Shown here in pieces: positions 17,201 to 26,900 of a stretch of 64,000 nt of DNA. The position numbers were made by a program, and so were the translations under genes. Source of the DNA: Streptomyces venezuelae ATCC 10712. GTDB taxonomy: Bacteria > Actinomycetota > Actinomycetes > Streptomycetales > Streptomycetaceae. How positions within the stretch are numbered: position 1 is the first letter of the stretch; the number at the start of each line of letters is the position of its first letter. Where the stretch lies: NCBI RefSeq assembly GCF_008639165.1, contig NZ_CP029197.1, forward strand, positions 3,162,001 through 3,226,000. Reading direction: 5' to 3'. Below the pieces are notes generated by a model that made no database searches, was not told the origin of the DNA, and was given only the letters and a program-made list of their open reading frames with translations.

Positions 17201-17929
17201 TCAGTTCAGGGTCTCCAGGACCTCGGCGGCGGCCGGCGCGTGCTCCCGGGCCTCGCCGTCGACGGTCCACGAGCCGTTCCACTCGATCCGCCACACCCGC
17301 CCGTGCCGGTTCTCGTACTCCAAGAAGCTGCCGGGGGCGCCCTCCAGGAGCGCCAGTTCCCGGAGCAGCACGTCGGGGGTGGTGAAGCCGCGGAGGTCGC
17401 CTTCGCTTCCTCCGCCGGTCCTCGTGTTGTCGAACTTCATCCGGAGGAACGGAGCGGCCTCGCGGGTCATGTCCGCCGCGTTCAGCATCCGCTTGAAGCG
17501 GAAGAACGCCTCCTCCGGCGTCTCGTTCCCGGAGAACTCCCGGACGTACGCCGGGAAGACCCCGACCACGACCTCGTTGAGCTCTTCGTTCCGGCCCACG
17601 TAGTAGCCGTGGATCTCGGGCTGGATGGCCACCACCGCGTCGAAGTCGTAGCCCGGGTGCGAGAACCCGGGAACGACCTCGAACGGGCGGGGATCGTCCC
17701 CGAGTCCGGCGCGGTGCTCACGCGCGAACGTGAGCACCGCCCGGGCCAGGTCCTCGTCGAAGGAGTCTCGGGCGTTCACCTGGTGGATGCGCGTCCCCTC
17801 CGCGTTCATCGCCAGCGAGAACACGAACCGGAACATGGGCGACCAGCGCCACGCGCGCGCTAGCCCAGGGAATTCCTCGACGTTCGGAATTTCCCGTACG
17901 GCCCGCTCCACATCAAATGCCACCCTCAT
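17201..17929 (-). CDS. candidate immunity protein of the RHS toxin
   Basis: I do not recognise this 242-residue protein. It is soluble-looking, with no signal peptide or membrane segment, and has mixed alpha/beta content, many aromatic and acidic residues (EIHGYYVGRNEELNEVVVG, WRIEWNGSWTV). Its start at 17929 lies only 6 bases after the stop of the giant RHS toxin gene and has a good GGAGA site, so both are on one transcript. A small cytosolic protein immediately behind a polymorphic toxin is almost always its cognate immunity protein, and that is the reason for the call. Like the toxin tip, its 5' part is visibly less GC-rich than neighbouring genes. It does not look like SUKH, Imm35 or other immunity folds that I know. 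Confidence 0.6.
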   Translation of the reverse strand: MRVAFDVERAVREIPNVEEFPGLARAWRWSPMFRFVFSLAMNAEGTRIHQVNARDSFDEDLARAVLTFAREHRAGLGDDPRPFEVVPGFSHPGYDFDAVVAIQPEIHGYYVGRNEELNEVVVGVFPAYVREFSGNETPEEAFFRFKRMLNAADMTREAAPFLRMKFDNTRTGGGSEGDLRGFTTPDVLLRELALLEGAPGSFLEYENRHGRVWRIEWNGSWTVDGEAREHAPAAAEVLETLN

Positions 17930-17935
17930 TCTCCT

Positions 17936-20900
17936 TTAATTCGAGTAGTTGGGACCGGTGTCCTGCCGATAACGCGCCTTCATTTTACCACCGCCACTCG
18001 AATTCGCCTTCCGGCGCATCGGGTGCATTTTGCTGGCGTCATTGAAGAACTTCGCGCGTTCGCTCTTGCTCTGGTTGTACCCCTCGGCATTCCAGTGATC
18101 GACGACCGCGTACGTGTGCTCGTACGTCAGCTCGTCGTCCGGAACGATATTACCGTCGTTGTCCAACCAATTGCCGTCGCTGTCCTTCCAATTCCTTTCC
18201 ATTTCCCGGTGGGTGTCCGCCCAGTATCCCGACGGGTACTGGTTGTCGCGGTTGAGACGGCTCGGATTCGGGTTCGGGTTGGAACCCATGTTGCCGTTCG
18301 CCATGCGCGGCTGGTTTCCGGCCGCGCAGGTGCAGGTCGGCGAGTGGGCGGGGTTGCTGCCACCACAGTTGTGGACCAGGACCGCGGCGCTCTTGTCGAC
18401 CGCCTGGATCTGGTCGCCCGCGAACACGAAGTACGTGTGCAGGCCCTCGATGCTCAGGTCGTACGTGGTCCTGTCGGCCTGGTACGACGTGACCTCGACG
18501 ATCGCCGCCGGGGCACCCTCGCCGTTCTGGAGCTTCTGGCCGACCCGGAGGTCGCCCGCCTGCGTCCAGGAGTTGCGGGTGGACTCGTAGAACTGGTGGT
18601 GCTTGGTGGTCTCGATCGTCTTCCGGCCGGCCTTCGCGGCGATGGTGACGTCGACGTAGTCACGGTCGGTCTTGGTGACGATGACCCGCTTGACCTCGTG
18701 GACCTCCTTGGTCGTCTTGCCGGGCTCGGCCGTGAGGACCTTGTCGCCCGCCTTGACCTCGGAGATCTTCTTGGTCTTGCCGTCCGCCATCAGGACCGGC
18801 GTCTTGGCCGTGAAGCTGTGCGGCGTGCCGGAGCGGCGAACCGGGCAGCCGGGTCCGGAGCTGCCGCCCGCGGAGTCCTTCGACTTCGGGCCGTTGCCCT
18901 TGCCCTTCGCTCCGAACGCGCCGCCCATGACGGCACCGATCGTCGCCGCCTTCGCGGCTCCGGCGACCGAGCAGCCCTCCTCGCTGTTCACACAGGAGGT
19001 GCCGTACTCGACCGCGCCCGTCAGGGCCTCCTCGCCGGCGCTCTCCGCGACGTTCGTCGCGATCTTGCCGGCCGTGCCGGAGAGCAGCTTGCCCGCGGCG
19101 CTGGCCGCGAGACGGCCGCCGACGCCACCGGCGGCACCGGTCACGGCGCCGATGGCGACCGCGCCGAGGAATCCGCCGACCGACTTCGGGCCGTCGCTCA
19201 TCATGTAGCCGACGCCGTTGGCCGCGGCGCCCGCGAGGGCGGCGCAACCGACGGCACCCACACCGGCCGTGATCGCGGTGCAGCCCGCGAAGACGGCGAT
19301 GCCGGTGGCCACCGAGGCGATGGTCGAGGCGTGCTGCTTGACGAAGTGGGCTGTCGCCTTCGCCGCCTTCTTGACGGCTCTGCCGACCTTCTTGGCGGCC
19401 TTGACCACCTTCTTGGCGACGTGTTTGACGGCCTTGGCGACCTTGCGGACCGCCCTCTTCACATGCTTGACGACCTTGTGGGCGACGCGTTTCACGGTCC
19501 GGTAGACACGTTTGACGTATCTCTTGACCTTTCTGACGCTGTCGGCCACGTACCGGACGGCCTTCCGCACCGCCCGCTTGGCCCGCTTCACCACCTTCTT
19601 GACGGCCCGCTTGACCTTCTTGGCGGCCTTCTTGACGACCTTGGCGACGTGCTTGACCGCCTTCTTCGCCTTCTTGTAGGCCGACTTGGCGACGTGCTTG
19701 ACCTTCTTGGTGACCTTCTTGAAGGCCTTCTTGATGGAGTCGAACCAGTGGCCCGTCGGGTCGGTGCCCGTCATCGGGTTGCCGTTCGCGTACGCGTACC
19801 GGTTCGCGTTCACCGAGTCGGGCAGCGGCGAGTTGCTCGCCGTGTCCCGGTTGTTGAACTGTCCGGTCTCCGGCGAGTACCAGCGCGCGGCCATGTTGAC
19901 CTTGGCCGTCTGCGGGTCGGTCCACCCCGACTGGTAGCCCAGCGCGCCGAGCATCGTCGAGGACTGGACGACCTTGCCGAAGGGCGAGTAGGTCGTCGAA
20001 CCGGTCAGCGCCTCACCGGTGGCGGTGAACTGGGCGATCACGTCGGTGTGCAGGTCCGTGAGGGCCAGCACCGCGGTGACCGCGGTCTTCACGCCGACGA
20101 CGGAACCGTCCGCGTCCCTGCTGTAGCTGGACACACCGTCCGAGGCCACGTCGTTGTCCGTGCCGCTGTACTGGAAGGTGTGGATCGCCGCACCGTCCTC
20201 GTTGGCGGTCAGGACCCGGTCGAAGCCGTCATAGGTGTAGGTGCGGTCACCTTCCTGGATCACCCGGTTGAAGGCGTCCGTCTTCATGGTCGTGACGCGG
20301 CTGGCGTCGTCCGTCACCGAACTCAGCGAGCCTCGCGCGGTGTAGGTGTACGTGCTGTGGCCGTCCGAGGTCAGCCGGTTCCGGGCGTCGTACGTGTAGG
20401 TGTCGCCACCGACCCGGGTGCGGTTGCCGGACGCGTCGTAGCCGTAGACCTCGGTCGTCGTCCCGTTGTTCCAGGACGTCAGGCGGTCGGCCCAGTCGTA
20501 GGTGTACGTGTTGGCGGAGGCGCCCGCGACGCCGGCCGTCGTCTTCGACGTCATGTTGTCGTTCTCGTCCCACCCGTAGGTGAGGGACGAGAGCGTCTTG
20601 CCCGTCGGGGACGTCAGCGTGTCGTTGGTCAGCCGCTGGAGCTTGTCGTAGCCGAAGCTGCGCTTCGCCTTGCCCGTGCCGTACTCGATCGACTTGACGT
20701 TGCTGTTGACGTCGTAGGCGTACGTCAGCGTCGTGCCGGTGGCACCGTCGTTGGTCGTCTTCAGACGACCGGCGGTGTCGTAGCCGTACGTCGACGTGCC
20801 GGAGGCGTCCGTCCGGGTGGTCATCTCGCCGTCGCCGTTCCAGGCGAAGGACGAGGCGCCCGAGGGGCCGTTGGCCGTCAGGAGGAGGCCGCGGTCGTCG

Positions 20901-23900
20901 TAGGTGAAGGTGTTCTTCTCCGTACCGAGACCGGCGACGGCCGTCAGGCGGTCGTCCTCGTCATAGCTGTACGTGTGGTCGGCCGTGGCGGCCTCCGCAC
21001 CCGTACCGGTCTGCTTGACGAGGCGGCTCTTCGCGTCGTACTCGAAGGAGGTCGTCACCCCGCCCGGGGACCGGGCCTCCTTCACCCGCCCGATGGTGTC
21101 GTAGACGGCCGTGAAGGTCCGGTCCGCGACGTTCGGGTGGGTCGGCGTGGAGGGCTCGACCACCGACTCCGGCATGCCCCACGTGTTGTACGTGGTGATG
21201 AACGGGTTGCCCCGTCCGTCGGTGAACCGGGTCCGGTTGCCCGCGGCGTCGTAGCCGAAGGTCGAGGTGATCGACTCGGTCGCGGAGACCGGCTCGACCG
21301 CCTTGGTGATCTGGCCCGCGGCGTCGTAGGTGAGGGTCTTGGTGTGCTGACGGTAGTCCGTCACCGAGACCGCGTTGCCCATCCGGTCGTACGAGGTCCG
21401 GGCGGTCCGCAGCACGGCGCCCATCTCGTCCAGGTCCTCGGTCTTCACCAGCTGGCCGAAGCCGTCGTACGTGTTGCGGGTGCTGGTGCCGTCGGGGTCC
21501 GTGGACAGCAGCGGCTGCCCGTCCATGTCGTACGTGAAGCGGGAGACGTTTCCGGCGGAGTCGGTGACCTCCGTCATCTCGCCCACCGCGTTGTACTTGT
21601 ACGACTCGCTCACACCGTTCGGCGAGACGACGCGGGAGAGCTCGCCGCCCGGCGCGTTGTACTCGTTGATCGCCGTGTAGGCCCGCTGCGTGGGCTGGCG
21701 CACGATGTCCGTGCTGGTCAGCTCGCGGCCCAGGTAGTCGTACGTCATCTCCTGGCGGGCGCCGTTCGGCCGGGTGGCCGACAGCTGGTCGCCGTTGGTG
21801 GAGTAGGTGTACTTCGTCGTACCGCCGCCCGGCTCGGTGACCGAGGCCAGGTCGCCCAGCTGCGTGTACGTGTACGTGGTGCGGTTGCCGAGCGCGTCGA
21901 CCTCGGCCGTGACCTGCCCGAGCTTGTTGTACTCGTTGTAGCTCGTGGCCCGGATCGGTGCCGTGGCACCCGGCGCCAGGTACTCCGGCGTGGTGACCGA
22001 GGACTCCTGGCCCTCGGCGTCGTACGCCGTCGTCGCCACGTTGCCGAGCGGGTCGGCGTACTCGGTCGCCTCGCCGAAGGTGTTGTATCCGGTCATCGTG
22101 ACGGGCCGGACCGAGACCGGGGTCCCGCCGTTCTGCTCCGCCATGACGGCCGGCTCGGTGACCGAGGTCTGCTCGCCGAGCTCGTCGTAGCCGTAGTCGG
22201 TGACGTTGCCCGCGGTGTCCGTCTGGGACACCGGCAGACCGCGCTGGTCGAGCTTCCACGAGGTGGTGCGGACCGAGGAGCCCGCGGCCGGCAGGGTGCC
22301 GCCCTTGAGCGCCGTGACCTGCGTCGCGGTGAGCGCCTCGCTGTAGACCTGGACGTCGTCGAGGCCGCCGAGGTGGTTCTCCCCGTAGGCGCCCTTGTAC
22401 CAGCGGCGTCCGATCTGGAGCGGTCCGGTGGCCTCCCACGGCGTGCCGAAGGTGGCCGGGGTGCCGCTGGCGACACCGTTCACGTAGAGCCGCAGCTGGG
22501 CGCTCGCCTGGTCGTAGACGCCGACCAGATGGGTCCAGGTGTTGGCCGTGACGGCGGCGGTGCCCGACGAGACCCGCACGATGGCCGGGTCGTAGGTGTC
22601 GGTGGCGTGCCGGTTGAAGGTCCAGCCGTAGGCCGTCGAGTAGTAGAGCTGGAAGCCGGAGGCCTCCTTGCCGTCCTGCGCGACGAAGGTCCGGTTGGCC
22701 GTGGTGTTGGTCAGCTTCACCCAGGCCGAGACCGTGAAGCTGCCGTTGGTGTTCACCACCGGGCCGTTGCTCTGGGCCCAGGAGTTGGCGTCACCGTCGA
22801 GGACGGCGCTGCCGCCCCGGTCGGTGTTCCAGTGCATGCCGGTGCCGTGGGTACCGGTGTTGTTCGCGCCGGAGGAGTCGGCAAGGCCGAAGCCCGTCGT
22901 CTCGTCCAGCTTGTAGCGGGCCACCGGGGCCGTGGTGCCGTCGTGGCTGGTGGTTCCGGTGACGTTGCCCAGGCGGTCGTAGCGGGTGTCCGTGGTGGAC
23001 ACGTCACCCGTCGCCGGGTCGCGGTCCGTCTCCGACACCACGTTGTCGTCCGGGTCGTAGCTGGTCTGCGTGGTCCTGGCGAGCCCGTTGGGGTCGAGGA
23101 TCTCGGAGACCGTACGGTCGGCCGCGTCCACCGTGAAGGTGGTCCGGGTCTGCCCGTCGTTGGTGACCTGCTCGATCAGGTTGCCGGCGGCGTCGTAGGT
23201 GTTCGCCTGCTCCGTGAAGGACTTGCCGGTCTGCGGGTCCTTGCGGACCACGGAGGCCGACAGGCCGTCGTCGGTGTAGGTGTACGCCGTCTGCCAGCCG
23301 AGCGAGTCGGTGATCGACGCGAGGCGGCCGGCCGGGTCGTACGCCCGGGACTCCTGGACGAGCGTCGTCGGAGGCGTCGGGTTGTACGGGTCGCCGGTGT
23401 AGTTGAGCAGGTTCGTGGTGAGCGGACGCTGCTCGCCGTCGAAGGTGTAGGTGTTGACGGTCCCCGCGGGGTCCGTCTCCTTCACCTTGTTGCCGTAGGC
23501 GTCGTACTCGAACGACGTGGTGTCGCCGCCCGGGTCCGTCCTGGTCGCCAGCTGGTTGTGGGCGTCGTACGTCATCGACGTGACACGGGCCGTGTCACCG
23601 CCGGTGAGGTCCTGGACGGTCTGCGACAGGATGTTGCCGTCCGGGTCGTAGCCCGTGGTCGTCTTCGCCTGGTGCTTGGCGCCGGTGACCCGGTTGGTGA
23701 CGGCCGGGGTCGTCTCGGTGACGACCTGGTCGTTCTTGTCGTACGTCTGCGACGTGACGAGACCGCCCGGGTTGGCGTCCGAGACCTCCTTCTTGGAGAT
23801 CTCGCGGCCCAGCTTGTCGTAGGTGTACTCCACGGTGGCGCCGTTGGCGTCGGTGATCTTCGCCAGGTCGCCGTTGGCGAAGTAGGTGTACGTGGTCTTC

Positions 23901-26900
23901 CGGCCGCCCGGGGTCACGACCTGCGCCACGAGGCCCGCCGGCGTGACCGCCGTACCGCCCTCCGCCGCCGGGGTGGTGGCGGTGGTGTACGTGGTCGAGG
24001 CGGTCCGGCCGTTCGGGTGACCGGCCACGGGGGGCGTGGTCACCGACAGCAGGTTGCCGCCCGCGTCGTAGGAGTAGCTCGTGAGGTAGGCGTTGTCCGT
24101 CGGGCCGGACGAGCGCCCGTCCCGTTCCGTCAGGAGCAGGTCGTTGCGCAGGTCCATCGGCGGGAAGGCCGTGGTCGCGTCCGGGTAGAAGGTGTAGTAC
24201 TCCGTCGAGCACTTGTTCGCGGCCGTGTTCTGGCAGGTGGTCTGGGAGACCGTGTTGCCGCGCACGTCGTGACCGGTGATCGAGCGGTTGCCGTTGGCGT
24301 CCGTGATGGTGTGCAGGAAGCCGCCGGTGTCGTACCCGTAGGTGGTGCGGTCGCCCTCGGTGTCGATCGCGGCGAGCAGGCGGTTGCCCATCTCGGCGTC
24401 GTACACGTAGGTGAGGGTCTTGTCCGTGGGGTCGGTCAGCTTGACCGTCTTGACGGGGGCGATGCCGGAGGACGCCTTGTAGGCCGACCAGTGGGCCGCC
24501 ACGTCCGCGTCGGTCAGGCCCTTGGCGTGGGCCGCGACCTCGGCGATGGAGCCGGTGAAGTAGCTGACGTCGGCCGGGGAGCTGAACCAGTTCTTGCCGA
24601 AGCCGGCGCCGACGAAGGTCCGCGAGGTGGTCTGGTCGCTCGGGGCGCCCGTGCAGGTGCCCTGCTTCGCACCGTCCAGGTAGAGCGTCTGCGTGGTGCC
24701 GGCTGCCGACAGGACCGCGTGGTGCCACTTGTCGTCCGTGACCGCCGCCGTGGAGCCGAGGGTCGCCGCGCCGTTGCAGGTGGAGCTCCACCAGTGTCCG
24801 TGCAGCTTGTTGTCGGCGCCGACGTAGAGCAGGTTGCTCCAGCTGCCGGCGGCCCCGGCCGCGTTGTTCGGGGCGACGCTCTGGTCGCTCATGAGCACGC
24901 CGGGTTCGGCCGTCTTGAACCACAGTTCGACCGAGCGGTCGGCCTTGGCGTGCAGCGGGCCGTACGGGATCTCCAGGAAGGAGGTCGACCCGTCGAAGGT
25001 CGCCGCGCTCGCGTCACCCGGACCGAAGGGGCCCTCGGCGCCCTGGATGACGTTGTTGTACGTGCCGAAGCCGGTGTTCACCTGGTTCGCGGCCTGCGCC
25101 GCTCCCTGGGTGTCGTCCAGGCGCCAGTAGCCGGCCGGGGCGGAGCCCATGACGGCGGAGCGGTAGACCTGGGACGAGCCGGTGATGGTCGGCGGGTTGA
25201 GCTTCCAGGTGCCGCCGTTGCCGTCGGTGGCCTGGAGGACGCGGTCGTCGGTGGTGTCGTAGACGACCGACGCCTGGGTCTTGCCGCCGGGGGTGGTGAT
25301 CTTCTGGAGCAGCCCGGCGGGCCGGGTGGCGGAGTCGTACTGGGACTTGATGACGTCGGCCGCGAGCGGCTCGGAGAAGATCGCGACCTCGGCCAGCTGG
25401 CCGTTGAAGTGTCCGAGCTTGTCGTTGGCGTTCATCGCCGGCCAGCCACTGGTGTTCACACCGGCGCCGAGGGAGATGTACGGCTGCACCCAGTCGTTGA
25501 TGGTGCCGCCGAGCGAGCCGACCGCCGCACCGTCGAGGTACAGGGTCTGGCTGTTGGCGATGCCGGTGAGGACGGCGTTGTGCCACTTGCCGTCGGTGAC
25601 GAGCGGGGTGGACGTGATCGTCGTCATGCAGCCGGGCGACATGGCGAGGCAGCCGCGCAGCTTGCCGTCGGTGCCCACGTACACCGCGGGGGTGTTCTTC
25701 GTGGTGTTGGCCACCGGGTCGGGGTCGCTGAGGGGCTTGTCGCCGTAGTAGAAGAGCACGCCCCCGGCGGTGGTGGTCTTGAACCACAGCGAGACGGAGG
25801 TGTACGAGGGCGTGGCGCCCGGCGCGGCCGGCATCTCGACGTACGAGGTGGTGCCGTTGAAGGTGGCCGCCTTCTGGGTGGAGCCCGCGAGGGGGCCCGT
25901 CCCGCCCAGCGTCACGTTCTGGTACGTGCCGTTGTACTGGCCCTGGTTCGCGTCGAGGGCGTCCTTCGCGACCGTGCCGGAGGTCTCGCCGAGCCGCCAG
26001 TAGGCGAACGGGTCGGCGTCGAGGACCGTGGTGCGGTAGTGGTTGCCGGTGGCGTAGGTGTACGTCGTGCACTTGGACCAGTCGGCCGGCGGGCACACCT
26101 TGGTGAGCTGGTCACCGGTGTAGGTGTACTGCCAGGTCTGGACCGAGTTCGCGTCGCCGGCCGTGGCCTGGTCGGTGTAGACGGTCTGGACGTGCCAGGC
26201 GGTGGCCGAGGCCGGCTGGTACCAGGTCAGGCCCAGGTTCCGCTTGGAGACCTCGTTGGTGATCTTCGTGAGGCGCTTGTTGGCGTCGTACGTGAAGGTC
26301 TCGGTGCGGCCCGCGTAGTCCTTGATGGTCTTCAGCGCGTACGTGCCGGTCTTCGCGGTCGCCTGGGTGAAGGCGTACTCCGTGAAGTCCTTGTCGGTGA
26401 GCGTGTAGCCGCCGGTGACGGCCGCGAGGCGCGCGTAGCGGCCCAGCGGGGGCACGAAGGTGCCGTCCGAGTTCCGGCCGAAGGCGACCTGCTCACCACC
26501 GGGGTAGGTGATGATCACGCTGGTGAGGGCGCCTGCGCCGTCCTTGACCTCGACGGCCTTCATGTCGACGATCGTCGACCAGCCGGCGCCGAAGGCGGAG
26601 TCGACGCGGGGGTCGAGGCTGTTGTAGGAGCGCTCGATCTCCAGCGACGGGCCGATGACCGGCACGTCGGCGTCGGTGTCCTCGGTCGTGTAGTTGCCGT
26701 CCGAGGGGTCGAACTCGTGCCCGTCGGTGTTCATCGACAGGCCGGAGGTGACCGGCGGCTGCGGCACGGCCGTGGTGAAGCTGCTGCCTTCCACGACGGC
26801 CGAGGTGCCGTCGCTGGCCTCCACGTACCAGTCGTAGTTCTTCGACCACTTCAGCTTGCCCGCGGGAACCTTCCAGCTGCCCTTGGTGACCGTGCCGGAC

